Part shown: one piece after another, positions 35,047-43,731 of the stretch
Layout: each line of letters begins with the position of its first letter
Position numbering within the stretch: the stretch's first letter is position 1
Assembly (NCBI RefSeq): GCF_016651105.1
Contig: NZ_JAEKEL010000001.1
Location: 4,702,001 to 4,766,000, forward strand
Reading direction: 5' to 3'
DNA length: 64,000 nt
From: Pseudomonas sp. TH15
GTDB lineage: Bacteria; Pseudomonadota; Gammaproteobacteria; Pseudomonadales; Pseudomonadaceae
Notes under the pieces: model-generated
Told to the model about the DNA's origin: nothing
The model's database searches: none
The model's input: only the letters and a program-made list of their open reading frames with translations
Position numbers and translations under genes: made by a program

Positions 35047-35705
35047 TCAAATACCTGCATCTACATAGTACCAACCCCCACTCATATCCGTGACACTGGC
35101 TTTTTCCGCCTTATCGGGCTGGTATGCAGCCAGCGGCGAATAGATATACGAGGCATAACAGTAGAAGCACGAAAGATGGATTTGCGCGAACGAAACAGTG
35201 CCTTTCTCAGATAGGACACTGATTCTGATTGGGGTTATTCCAGCCTTTTTGCAGCCGCTCTGACCTTGGCAAAAATCTCGTTTCCGCGACCATCGAAGGG
35301 TTTGGCATTGTCGCCATCACCGCAGGTCGAGGCAGGCGAGCTGGCATAGTTACCCGTATCGACAAGCAACGCTTCACACCAGTCCTGATCCTGGAAATAA
35401 ACAACCTTATAATCATTGGCAGTGGCAACCAACGCATTTAGCCGAGGCACCATATCGGAGCTTGTCGAATCAGCAGTTGCGTAGAGAACAACCAAGAGGA
35501 CAGTCACAATCGCCGCGACACCCAGCACGAGTTTAATCAAAACTCCAACCAGGTAGGTAAAAGTTCCCCACAGCACACGACCCAACGATCTCATGGAGCG
35601 CGTCATGACGACTTTGATGCGCCTGCCGGCAGAGCCGTCGCGGCCGCAATTATCCGGGGTGCGTTTGGGTATCTCAGGGTTGGGGGCGCTTGCCTTTTCG
35701 CTCAT
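35047..35705 (-). pseudogene. unrecognised membrane-anchored protein, frameshifted near its C-terminus
   Basis: The first frame (35705 to 35235) has a positively charged N-terminus, one membrane helix (FTYLVGVLIKLVLGVAAIVTVLL) and an extracytoplasmic domain, and ends RAAAKRLE. The next frame continues it as KAGITPIRISVLSEKGTVSF...SGGWYYVDAGI, stopping at 35047. The switch lies at five T on the + strand (35246-35250). A sixth base gives one 219-residue protein ending in a plausible beta-rich domain. Family unknown. AAGGA is well placed before the ATG. Confidence 0.65.
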
Positions 35706-35933
35706 GAATCATCCTTGCTCTTCCTTGAAAATCCCGTCCTGAAACTTTGCCGAACTGCAGGACAAAAAAACTCCGCGCCGACGAGTCGGATCCTTGTCAC
35801 GCGCAGCGGCGGAAGGATAACACCAACAGCTTCCATTCAAACCGTTCTACAGGTTAGCCACGGCCTGCAAATGTTGCGGCAAGGCTTGCAGCATTGGCTC
35901 TCGATGAGCAACTTCGCTGAAGCATTCGCCCGA

Positions 35934-36043
35934 TGTTTAACCGTTTCTGGACTGGTGTTTAAACATCACGTCGTCCCATGCCATATAAGCCACAACACCT
36001 TGCGACTTTGCCTACAACTCCGCCAGAATCCGCTGGCTTGTGC
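35934..36043 (+). repeat. repeated element, copy 1 (44-bp core at 36000-36043)
   Basis: The core (TTGCGACTTTGCCTACAACT and onward to GGCTTGTGC) differs at only three of 44 positions from 43458-43501. A weaker match begins upstream with TGTTTAAC and a second GTGTTTAA about 18 bases on, in both copies. It lies in the long leader of the following membrane protein gene. The rest of the 460-base gap (35706-36165) holds no gene that I can support. Confidence 0.7.
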
Positions 36044-36165
36044 ACTTGGTGGTCCGTCGATAACGTGGCTGGTGTCGCTGATCGACACATTTCAGCAGGA
36101 TCGGTGTTTCACATTCAGAGCGTTTTTAACCAAGGAATGACCCAGGAAATCAAGGATTCAGATTA

Positions 36166-37221
36166 ATGTCATTTTCCGTCGCGAGTTTCTTCCACCCTTA
36201 TTCAAAATTCCTCCATGGCGCCGCCTACAATCTGCACCAAAATCTGGAAGGCTTGGGCGCTGTGTCATCGAGCTTCACCGAGCGTGATGAAGCGGGAAAG
36301 GTCATAGCAAGCTACTGGTCGCCCGATCAAGCCATGGTGATCACGCTGGGCTTTCTGGTGATGCTGGCACTGCTGCTGATTCCCTTACTGTCGGCAGCGG
36401 CCTATACGGTGGGCAAGAAACGTGGCCTGTTCTGCTTCTTCGCACTCCTGATCCTGCCGGGTGTATTGAACTGCCTTGGCCTATTCCCAATCATCAATTA
36501 CCTGCCCACTCGTTACGCAATCAATGGAGTGGGTAAGCTGGGCAGCGAGGTCGGGCTAATTCCCCTTTTGATGCTGTGCGCTATCACTGGATGGGGCGTC
36601 ATGGTTCTCCTGTACGACAACCTCAACCTCACTGAACGCTTCCGCCAGATCTACGATCACTTCTGGTTTCCTCTGGCTTTGGTTGCAGCGGTATTTTTCG
36701 TGGCGGACAACGGCGCCAACGAAGACACCGCATTGCTGAAGGGGGCAACGGTGAACGTCCAAGACGCCAGCGGTTACTTGTTGAGCCAAATCAGGCGCTA
36801 CGACGATTACTGTAAGACCAATGGCCTGGATGACCTGAGGTCGTGCCAGTGGAGCCGCGATTCGCAGTGGACTTTCACTCACATCAAGGAAGGCGAAGCC
36901 GGCTACTTCATTGAATTCGCGCCAGATGACTCCAGAGGTTTTTACGCCGCGAATCGCCGAACCGTGAGCGATGATGATGTTTACGCCATTCGCAAAGAGA
37001 TCGCCGAATACAATCAACGATTGTGTCCTGTGAAGTACTTTTCCAGTGATATCTCACGGTCATCGCCGCTGTCTAGCACGTGTGAGTACGTGCCTTACCA
37101 CTATTGCTCGGCCAGACCTGATGGTCCGCCGGGTATTGTGGACGAGGGTATCGGCAGCCACACAGTCGCCTTGGCCAGCGAGTGCATCATCCCCGGCTTG
37201 CCGCCGCCAAACCATACTTGA
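36166..37221 (+). CDS. hypothetical polytopic membrane protein, 351 residues
   Basis: Four predicted membrane helices in the first half (MVITLGFLVMLALLLIPLL, GLFCFFALLILPGVLNCLG, VGLIPLLMLCAITGWGVMVL, FWFPLALVAAVFFVADNGA). The second half is a cysteine-containing extracytoplasmic domain (DDYCKTNGLDDLRSCQW...RLCPVKYF...CEYVPYHYCS). No family recognised. AAGGA lies nine bases upstream. It is preceded by the 44-bp repeated element. Confidence 0.65.
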   Translation: MSFSVASFFHPYSKFLHGAAYNLHQNLEGLGAVSSSFTERDEAGKVIASYWSPDQAMVITLGFLVMLALLLIPLLSAAAYTVGKKRGLFCFFALLILPGVLNCLGLFPIINYLPTRYAINGVGKLGSEVGLIPLLMLCAITGWGVMVLLYDNLNLTERFRQIYDHFWFPLALVAAVFFVADNGANEDTALLKGATVNVQDASGYLLSQIRRYDDYCKTNGLDDLRSCQWSRDSQWTFTHIKEGEAGYFIEFAPDDSRGFYAANRRTVSDDDVYAIRKEIAEYNQRLCPVKYFSSDISRSSPLSSTCEYVPYHYCSARPDGPPGIVDEGIGSHTVALASECIIPGLPPPNHT

Positions 37222-37502
37222 AGCAGTTGTCGGCGTTGGTAAGCCAACATGAAAAAGCCAAGAATCATCGTTGGCTGTATTTCCTGGCTGTTGCTTTAGC
37301 GATCGGCGCAAAAGTGGCCCTATCCACCACCAAGCTATGCCTGATTGAAGCGCGCCCCGCAGTTGACAGACGTCTTATCCTACGGGCTGTGCGCTACCGC
37401 GCTGGCCAGTGCGTCCGTTTTATGAAGCGTCTGCTGGTTGATTGCGGCCAATGGGCAGGGTTCGTTGCAATTCGCGTATTCAAGCGTTTCAAACGTGGCT
37501 AG
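37182..37502 (+). CDS. possible small basic membrane protein downstream of the polytopic protein
   Basis: An open frame that overlaps the end of the preceding gene by 40 bases. Its convincing part begins near 37218-37250 and has one helix (WLYFLAVALAIGAKVAL) followed by a very basic tail. No strong start site is visible. It may be a small coupled gene or not translated at all. An inverted repeat (GCCTACTG/CAGTAGGC, 37508-37534) follows it. Confidence 0.35.
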   Translation: MHHPRLAAAKPYLKQLSALVSQHEKAKNHRWLYFLAVALAIGAKVALSTTKLCLIEARPAVDRRLILRAVRYRAGQCVRFMKRLLVDCGQWAGFVAIRVFKRFKRG

Positions 37503-37571
37503 CCCGAGCCTACTGACATTTTTTGCCAGTAGGCGTAAGACCGCCTCGCCCTACATCCGTCACGGCTCCAG

Positions 37572-38126
37572 TTATCGTGTTATCTGCGCCAACGCATGAA
37601 TGACATCCGCAGCAATCTTTTCAGCAGCGCCCTCCCCGTCAATCCGCAATACCGCAGCCCGTTGCTGCGCAATCCACGCCTCATGCCACGCTCGGTTGCG
37701 GCCTGAAAAGTCTGGATCGTCATACTGCGAAGCCCATTCGCGGAAGGCCACATGGATCTCATGCATGTCACCGCCGGGTGCAATCCGATCACCGAAGCGC
37801 GCCTTTTCGCGGGCAGCCAGGCGTTCAAGGCGTACGGGCGTGGGTGTCACCACGAACACAATCAGATCAACCGCAGTGATTAGCGCCTCTCCCCAGCCCA
37901 TACAAGAACCGGTCAGCAGCCAATCGTTGTCACCGAGGTTTTCCTGGATCATCGACACACGCTCACCGACAGGCCGTTTGGTGGTGAACGGAGGATTGGT
38001 GGGCATCCAGAAGAAATCGTCGACGTCGACGTGTCGTACGTCGAGCAGACGGGCGAGGTTTTGACCCAACGTGGTCACCCCCGCACACGAAGCACCTGTG
38101 ATGAAAATTCGCACCGTTTCCTCCAT
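37572..38126 (-). CDS. P-loop-like nucleotide kinase with a degenerate Walker A
   Basis: A 184-residue protein with NMP-kinase topology: FITGASCAGVTTLGQNLARLL at residues 8-27, HVDVDDFFWMPTNPPF, WLLTGSCMGWGE and LIVFVVTPTPVRLERLAARE. The Walker A Lys is replaced by Val17 (GASCAGVTT). Nucleotide binding may therefore be altered or lost, as in a small subgroup of kinase-like proteins. The start at 38126 gives the natural N-terminus MEETVRIF. Confidence 0.75.
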   Translation of the reverse strand: MEETVRIFITGASCAGVTTLGQNLARLLDVRHVDVDDFFWMPTNPPFTTKRPVGERVSMIQENLGDNDWLLTGSCMGWGEALITAVDLIVFVVTPTPVRLERLAAREKARFGDRIAPGGDMHEIHVAFREWASQYDDPDFSGRNRAWHEAWIAQQRAAVLRIDGEGAAEKIAADVIHALAQITR

Positions 38127-38197
38127 GAATACACATCTGTTTCGAGGTCGGCAGGATATCCGATATTCCCCCTGACAAATCGATCCGCCGATGATGA

Positions 38198-39084
38198 TCA
38201 GGCGATTCGCGCTCGACGACGGGCCAACATGCCTTGCAAATACCCTGAACCCAATACGATCGCCACCAGCACCAACAGGATCAATCCCCAATCCGCAGGG
38301 CTCGGATGTTGGCCAAGGATAACCATCGAACTGAAGATGCCAAACACCGGTATCAGCAGCGACAGCGGTGCCACGCGCGAGATCGGGTATTCGCGCAGCA
38401 GCAGGTTCCAGCCCCAGTAACTGAAGTGCGTGGCGGCATACACCTGGAACGCGAGTGAAAACAGGGTCATCGCATTGAGTTGCGCAGGCAGCGCAATGAA
38501 GGGCGCCGAGCCGTGCAGTGACCATGTCAGCAGCATCAGTGGGATGGGCGGAAACAGGCTGGCCCACACCACGAACGCGAAGATCTCGCGCACCTTCGAC
38601 ACTTTGATGATGACGTTGCCGACGCTCCAGGCCATTGCGCTGCCAATCACCAACGCCAGCCCTGCCCTCGACGCATCACCCGGGCTGCACAATACGATGC
38701 CCAGCAACCCGGCGGCAGCCAACAGCGCGCCGATCAATTGTGGCCGCCCGAGGCGCTCGCCGAAAAAATCACGCCCCAGCCCAAGGTAAAAAATGCGCTG
38801 CACTGGATCAGCAGTGACGCCGTGCCAGGCGGCACTCCCCACGCGATGCCCTGATTGATCAACGCCCACATTGCAACGCCAAATATTATCCCGTAAGCAG
38901 CCAGCCATCGAAACGCTACCCGTGGGCGCTCCACGAAAAACACCCAGGGCAAAGCAGCCAGCGCGAAGCGCAACGCGGTGAGCAACAACGGATCGATGTC
39001 CGCCAGGCCCAGCTTGGTCACGGGGAAATTCAATCCCCACACCGCGGTGACCAGGATCGCGAGTAGAAGGTGTTTCTTTTGCAT
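38198..39084 (-). pseudogene. EamA/DMT family exporter, frameshifted at an A run
   Basis: A ten-helix drug/metabolite transporter. The first frame (MQKKHLLLAILVTAVWGLNF...FTLGWGVIF) ends in nonsense after a run of six A on the + strand (38763-38768). The next frame continues FGERLGRPQLIGALLAAAGL through to LARRRARIA. One more base gives a 295-residue protein with both EamA repeats. It is divergent from an AraC regulator and would export amino acids or small metabolites under its control. Confidence 0.85.
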
Positions 39085-39192
39085 GATCAATCGTTCCCGA
39101 CGCCGAGCGAAAGTGCTCGTATCGAGACAAATATGCAAGTAATCGTGATGGCCCGCTTTCAGTCACAGGCCATTTTTCATTAGAATCGGGCC

Positions 39193-39975
39193 ATGCGAAC
39201 AATGACCGGTCATCCTTACCAGAACACAGCACGCGATGCGGTCGTGACCGCCGTTGATTACGCGGACGGCACGTTGTTCCCGCTGCACGATCATCAGCGG
39301 GGTCAGTTCGCCTATGCCGCCAGTGGCGTCATCACGGTATTCACCGATGACGGCAACTGGGTCGTTCCGCCCCAGCGCGGTATTTGGGTGCCCGCGCAAC
39401 TTCCTCACTCCATGCAGATGCGTGGGCCGGTCACCCTGCACAACACCTACATCCGTAAACAAGCGGCGAAAAAACTTGGGCTGTCGGCGCAATGTCAGGT
39501 CTTGGAAGTGTCACCGTTGCTGCAGCATCTGCTGATGAAAGCCATCGACGTTCCCGCGCGGTATTCCACTCAAGGGCGCGACGGTCATTTGATGAGTTTG
39601 CTGCTGCACGAAATCGCCGCGATGCCCGCGCTGTCGCTCAATGCGCCGCTGCCGACGGAGCCGCGTCTGGCGTTGGTGTGTCGCGAGTTTCTGAATCAGC
39701 CTTCGCTGGAGGTGGGTATCGATGACATGGCCGAACGTGCGGGAATGAGTCGACGTACCTTTACCCGGCATTTTCGACTGCACACTGGGATCAGCTTTAT
39801 CGAATGGCGACAACAGGCATGTCTGCTCGCAGCGGTGGTGATGCTGGGCAAAGGTCATTCGGTCACTCAAGTTGCGATGGCGTTGGGGTATAGCAGTTCT
39901 AGCGCGTTTGCTACGGTGTTCAAGCAAACACTGGGGGAAGTACCGAGTCGGTATGTCGTCGAACAGCGTGTTTAA
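39193..39975 (+). CDS. AraC family regulator with an N-terminal cupin domain
   Basis: A 260-residue regulator of the NimR (YeaM)-like type. Cupin-like N-terminus (HDHQRGQFAYAASGVITVFTD..WVVPPQRGIWVPAQLPH) and C-terminal HTH (DDMAERAGMSRRTFTRHFRL, QVAMALGYSSSSAFATVFKQ). Divergent from the EamA exporter with about 110 bases between, so it probably controls that gene. Confidence 0.88.
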   Translation: MRTMTGHPYQNTARDAVVTAVDYADGTLFPLHDHQRGQFAYAASGVITVFTDDGNWVVPPQRGIWVPAQLPHSMQMRGPVTLHNTYIRKQAAKKLGLSAQCQVLEVSPLLQHLLMKAIDVPARYSTQGRDGHLMSLLLHEIAAMPALSLNAPLPTEPRLALVCREFLNQPSLEVGIDDMAERAGMSRRTFTRHFRLHTGISFIEWRQQACLLAAVVMLGKGHSVTQVAMALGYSSSSAFATVFKQTLGEVPSRYVVEQRV

Positions 39976-39980
39976 ATTTT

Positions 39981-40058
39981 AAAAGATCGCAGCCTTCGGC
40001 AGCTCCTAAATTTGGAGTGCGAATACCTGTAGGAGCTGCCGAAGGCTGCGATCTTTTG
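39981..40058. repeat. REP palindrome of the GATCAAAAGATCGCAG type
   Basis: Arms AAAAGATCGCAGCCTTCGGC and GCCGAAGGCTGCGATCTTTT are perfectly complementary. The element lies between convergent genes and may terminate both. Confidence 0.88.
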
Positions 40059-40078
40059 ATCTTGTAATCCCACGCCCC

Positions 40079-40510
40079 TCAAACGCGCAAATGCCTGTTG
40101 TCCGCCGCCCTCCTGCGCAGCAGATTGATCACTAACAGAACGCAGGCCACCATCCCCTGCGAACCGCACAAAAACCCGAACAGACCCGTACGAAATATCA
40201 CCCAGGCCATCATCCCCATCAACAGCGTCAGCATCAGTCCGAACACTGTCCATGGCAGATGACGCACCGCAGGAATGTCTTCCAGCCCGTCAGCAAAAAT
40301 GCTCCAGCACGCCCATTGTGAATACAGCGACGCAACCAGCAGCAGCAAGCCCCACTCGGCACCCGCCAGCGTTTGCGAAGTCAGCAGCCCCGTCAGCAAG
40401 CCGAGTACATAGCAGAGGATAAAGCCGATCGTCGCGCTGGCGGGCACAGTGTAGGCAGGCAACGCGAGGCCGATCTGGATCAGCTTGAGAACTTGCAATC
40501 GAGTGATCAC
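40079..40510 (-). CDS. hypothetical four-helix membrane protein
   Basis: A 143-residue protein with four hydrophobic helices (LIQIGLALPAYTVPASATIG, WGLLLLVASLYSQWACWSIF, WTVFGLMLTLLMGMMAWVIF, MVACVLLVINLL). I prefer the GTG at 40510, eight bases after AGGAG. No family recognised. Confidence 0.6.
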   Translation of the reverse strand: MITRLQVLKLIQIGLALPAYTVPASATIGFILCYVLGLLTGLLTSQTLAGAEWGLLLLVASLYSQWACWSIFADGLEDIPAVRHLPWTVFGLMLTLLMGMMAWVIFRTGLFGFLCGSQGMVACVLLVINLLRRRAADNRHLRV

Positions 40511-40598
40511 GTCGTGCACTCCTGGCGAGTCGCAATGGCCGAATCCGCTGGCCGACCGAGTGACTATAGATCAGCCGTAGAACCTCGTAGGGCCGCGC

Positions 40599-41306
40599 TC
40601 AGACCGCCTTACACGTCAGCCAGGCGCCCCAGAAAAGACTACTGAAAAACCGTGTCGCCTGACCAAACCCGGTGTCATCCAGCAACTGCTGAACCGCCGC
40701 CTCGGAGTGCGGAGGATCGGCGCCCTGCAGAATCTTCCCCAGCTTGGCTTGCACCTCCTGCGCACTCGCGCCCTGCTGCCGCCAGCGCTGCGCCCAGGCC
40801 TCTAGCAACAATGGTTGGCTGGCGTAGGCGTAATGATTGCCCGCCACAATCAATGGCGCGCCCGGCTTAAGCCGAGCCTGAACCGCACGCAGGATTTGTT
40901 GCTTGGCAGCATCGCCCGGCAGGTGATGGAGCACACCGATCAAAGTCGCTGCATCAAAGGATTCATCCTCTGGCAGATCCTCGACCTGTCCCAGATGCAC
41001 CTGAGTTCTGTGTAACAGATCGTTAGCCTGTAATTGCTGCGTCGCGGCCTCCAACATGGGCGCGGAAGGATCGACTGCGGTGAACGTCCAACCCGGCTCC
41101 AGCGCGCCCATCGCAATGATCTCCTGCGCCGTACCGCCCGCGCCAACCACCAGCACCTTGGCCGATCGAGACTGGCCGAGGCTGGCGGCCAACATGCACG
41201 CGGCCAGATCGTGACAAGCGTCATAACCGGCCAGGGCGATGCGACTTTGCTGGGCGTATTCGTTGGCGCGGGCGGTGTCGAATTTTTTTGCAGAGGTCGA
41301 TTGCAT
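40599..41306 (-). CDS. class I SAM-dependent methyltransferase
   Basis: A 235-residue methyltransferase. Motif I is VLVVGAGGTAQEII, the acidic ribose-binding residue is in FTAVDPSAPML, and motif IV is ESFDAATLIGVLHHLP. The N-terminus (FDTARANEYAQQSRIALAGYDACHDLAA) is typical of small-molecule methyltransferases. Substrate unknown. Confidence 0.87.
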   Translation of the reverse strand: MQSTSAKKFDTARANEYAQQSRIALAGYDACHDLAACMLAASLGQSRSAKVLVVGAGGTAQEIIAMGALEPGWTFTAVDPSAPMLEAATQQLQANDLLHRTQVHLGQVEDLPEDESFDAATLIGVLHHLPGDAAKQQILRAVQARLKPGAPLIVAGNHYAYASQPLLLEAWAQRWRQQGASAQEVQAKLGKILQGADPPHSEAAVQQLLDDTGFGQATRFFSSLFWGAWLTCKAV

Positions 41307-41455
41307 GGCGTTGCTCCTCGTTATGCGAGCAACTTACGCCGTGGATAGCGTTAAGAAAAATTCATTAATTTTATGCGCTGCATTCCTCTGAGGAATGCGC
41401 TGTTCGGTTAAACTCCGCAGCCTGCTGACACCGCATCCAGAGGTAATGCTAAGTG

Positions 41456-41974
41456 ATGAACCGCTATATCGTCTTTCACGAGAGGATGGCCGTGGATTTA
41501 GGCCATGCGCGTTTACTGGTCGGCCAGACACTTCGCGCGCTGATGCACGACCAGTATTACTTCAACGGTGAACCGAACTCGCAAGATGTTGGTTCACTGC
41601 TGTGGCAGTTTGGCGAAGATCAAACCCTTGCGATGTACCTGCTCAGTGATGGCGAAAGCGTCGGTGCCGATCAAGCGGAGCTGCAATTGCCGGCATCTTT
41701 TCGCATTGAAGAAGATGGCGAGTGTTCGTGGCGGCGGGAAAATTTGCTGGCCGAATTATCCAGCCTCGCAGTGGCAGGCAAGCTCATCACACAGGTTCAA
41801 GGCGTTATCGACAAGTGGCCGGATCAGCACAGCCGGCTGGTCGCTTTCAAAATCACGTTCGAGACCGGCGACTACTTGATCTATCTGAACCGTGGGGATG
41901 ATGCCGTTGTGCTGATCAACGAAATGCCCCCGGAGGTGGTGGGTGTCGACACACGACTTGAAGTAATTGTTTAA
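41456..41974 (+). CDS. hypothetical protein, 172 residues
   Basis: Acidic soluble protein with alternating strands and helices (LLWQFGEDQTLAMYLLSDGESV, RLVAFKITFETGDYLIYLNRGDDAVVLI). No recognised motif, no signal peptide. An in-frame GTG lies directly upstream of the ATG chosen. Confidence 0.6.
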   Translation: MNRYIVFHERMAVDLGHARLLVGQTLRALMHDQYYFNGEPNSQDVGSLLWQFGEDQTLAMYLLSDGESVGADQAELQLPASFRIEEDGECSWRRENLLAELSSLAVAGKLITQVQGVIDKWPDQHSRLVAFKITFETGDYLIYLNRGDDAVVLINEMPPEVVGVDTRLEVIV

Positions 41975-42069
41975 GGATTTTCGGTTGGTGTTTGAAGTAC
42001 ACAGCGCGTAACGCCATGAAGGCTAAAACGTCCTGCGCCAATGCAGACATCGGTACTGAATCGTTGCGG

Positions 42070-42627
42070 TCAACGCGTGTAGAAGATCAACTCCGGCCAG
42101 ATTTCATGCCATCTCTTGGATTGAACCCGGTCAAGGAACAGCGCGTATTTTTCAGTGCTGAATCGCTCGGTTGGCCGTACCACCAACGAGAACAGATCCT
42201 CCAGACCCAGCGGTGCCGACACTTCTATTTCGTCGTTACGACCCAGCCTGACGCCCACCGCCGTGGCGGTTTCCGGCCAATAGATCATCGCATCGGTAGC
42301 CGATTGATAGGCCGCATCGGCGTTGCGCTGATGCATGCGTGCCTGATTCTTCACCGACCAGTTCACTCCGCTACAAAGTCGCGACAACTCGCCTTCCAAT
42401 GCTGAATCCGCTTCCTTGCCAACACGCGCCGCGTCGAACCAGATGACATCGATATCCTCGGGCAACGTTGAAACCTTGCGCTGATGAAGGTGATCCCAGA
42501 CCAGACTTCGCACAAAACCTGCCGAGACCCAGCAGTCTGGCAAATCAAGGCCACGTACCATCTGCAGAACCTGCATCCGCACCCGATCTTGAGCGAGCAG
42601 AGCCTTTAGCTGCGCTTCGTGGTTCAT
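42070..42627 (-). CDS. nucleotidyltransferase family protein (NTP_transf_6 type)
   Basis: A 185-residue protein with the family pattern WVSAGFVRSLVWDHLHQR, EDIDVIWFD (metal-binding Asp pair), WSVKNQARMH and ATDAMIYWPETATAVGVR. These proteins resemble minimal nucleotidyltransferases; target unknown. The start at 42627 follows AAAGGCGCCGT. It is divergent from the HIT gene. Confidence 0.85.
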   Translation of the reverse strand: MNHEAQLKALLAQDRVRMQVLQMVRGLDLPDCWVSAGFVRSLVWDHLHQRKVSTLPEDIDVIWFDAARVGKEADSALEGELSRLCSGVNWSVKNQARMHQRNADAAYQSATDAMIYWPETATAVGVRLGRNDEIEVSAPLGLEDLFSLVVRPTERFSTEKYALFLDRVQSKRWHEIWPELIFYTR

Positions 42628-42750
42628 ACGGCGCCTTTCATTATCCATGGCTGTGCAGCGTCAATGGCTGAGGTCACACGCTGTCATTCTCAGCTTTGCC
42701 AAACAAGCTTTGCTACTCTGCCGCATCCACTTCATCAGGACAAACGGCAG

Positions 42751-43233
42751 ATGGAAATTGCCCCGCAGTTTATTGTTCATGAAACCGACCACTGGGTTAT
42801 CAACCACCATCAAGCGAGCGCCCTCCCCGGGTATCTGATGCTTGGTTCCAAGCTCGAAACATCTTCATTGGCTGACTTATCGACTGAAGCCTTGGCTGAA
42901 ATGGGTGGCCTGCTCGCCAGGACCCAGCAGCTCATGGAGCAGCTATTGAGCCCCAGGCATCTCTACATTGGCCGCTTTGGTCATCAACCGGGCTGGCCCA
43001 TTCACTTCCATTTCATGCCGGTCTATCACTGGGTCGAAGACTTGTTCTGGAAGGACGAGCGCTATCGGCAACTGGCAAATTTTGCATACGCTGAAAACGC
43101 CCTCGCGGCGACTGACGGTGCCGAGCTGACGCTGTTTATCTGGAGAGAGTTTGGGGAAAACCCGACACCTCCAGAGACGCCGGGGCTGTCGGTCGAAGAA
43201 GTGATCACCCAACTACGTAATGCGTTCCGGTGA
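42751..43233 (+). CDS. HIT (histidine triad)-like family protein
   Basis: A 160-residue protein. The region YIGRFGHQPGWPIHFHFMPVY carries the histidine cluster of HIT hydrolases in a variant form, and the N-terminal half (WVINHHQASALPGYLMLGSK) has the family's purine-binding strands. It probably hydrolyses or transfers a nucleoside phosphoramidate or dinucleotide. Only the two final histidines of a strict HxHxH appear together, so activity is not assured. Confidence 0.72.
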   Translation: MEIAPQFIVHETDHWVINHHQASALPGYLMLGSKLETSSLADLSTEALAEMGGLLARTQQLMEQLLSPRHLYIGRFGHQPGWPIHFHFMPVYHWVEDLFWKDERYRQLANFAYAENALAATDGAELTLFIWREFGENPTPPETPGLSVEEVITQLRNAFR

Positions 43234-43274
43234 TCAAAAATCGCGGTTCGATGCGCTGTCCTTACTTAGATGAA

Positions 43275-43400
43275 ATGGCATCTCTCCCTAATTTCAAAGT
43301 GTTCGAGAGCGCCGCACGCTTGGGCAGTCTGGCGGCGGCTGCGCTTGAGTTGCACGTCAGCGTCGGTGCGGTCGCATCGCTGACGACCGTCATTGTTTAA
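43275..43400 (+). pseudogene. N-terminal HTH remnant of a LysR regulator
   Basis: The frame MASLPNFKVFESAARLGSLA followed by AAALELHVSVGAVA is the first half of a GcvA-like LysR HTH. It breaks off after 41 residues exactly where the repeated TGTTTAAC element begins (43396). The recognition helix and the whole effector domain are absent. Confidence 0.7.
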
Positions 43401-43501
43401 CATTTTTTGCGTTGTGTTTAAGGACACCTGACGTTACGTCCGAAAGGCTACATCGTCTTGCGCCTTTGCCTACAACTACGCCAGAATCCGCCGGCTTGTG
43501 C
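43396..43501 (+). repeat. repeated element, copy 2 (44-bp core at 43458-43501)
   Basis: The core TTGCGCCTTTGCCTACAACT...CCGGCTTGTGC matches 36000-36043 at 41 of 44 bases. The upstream part again starts TGTTTAAC and has GTGTTTAA further on. It lies at the junction with the LysR remnant and opens the long leader of the DUF6124 gene. Confidence 0.7.
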
Positions 43502-43624
43502 GTCTGGGGGCTGCTCGGTAACTTTGTCCGCATCACTGATGGTCAGTGATCGGGTTTAGTAGCCCGCGGTATTAGAAGATGCACAAGTGACTGTCAAACA
43601 GGTATTTCCATGCCTGTACTTGAT

Positions 43625-43731
43625 GGTGGCTGTGCGCAGGGCGTCCTTGGGCGCGCCGGCTTTCTTCTTTTCCCCGGTCTACTAACCTGCGTACAGCCGC
43701 CACCCCCTTGTTAGTAGCAAGGAGTGGCGGC
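43625..43731 (+). promoter_or_regulatory. leader with two mutually exclusive hairpins before DUF6124
   Basis: GGTGGCTGTGCGCAGG (43625-43640) can pair with CCTGCGTACAGCCGCC (43686-43701) over 16 positions with two G-U pairs. The end of that same strand, GCCGCCACCCCCTTG (43696-43710), can instead pair with CAAGGAGTGGCGGC (43718-43731). The shared GCCGCC makes the two stems mutually exclusive. A small hairpin (AGGTAT..ATGCCT, about 43600-43612) precedes them. The second stem ends 22 bases before the DUF6124 start, close to its weak ribosome site. It looks like an attenuator or translational switch. I cannot match it to a named RNA family. Confidence 0.6.

Noticed and set aside
36166..37502. Single gene joining the 351-residue protein and the small frame after it
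   Set aside because: There is no homopolymer at the junction and no shared domain to justify a frameshift; the overlap is better explained as two frames, the second doubtful.
43396..43501. Integron attC site
   Set aside because: GTTTAAC fits the RYYYAAC core, but no matching GTTRRRY partner at the other end and no imperfect palindrome between; no integrase seen.
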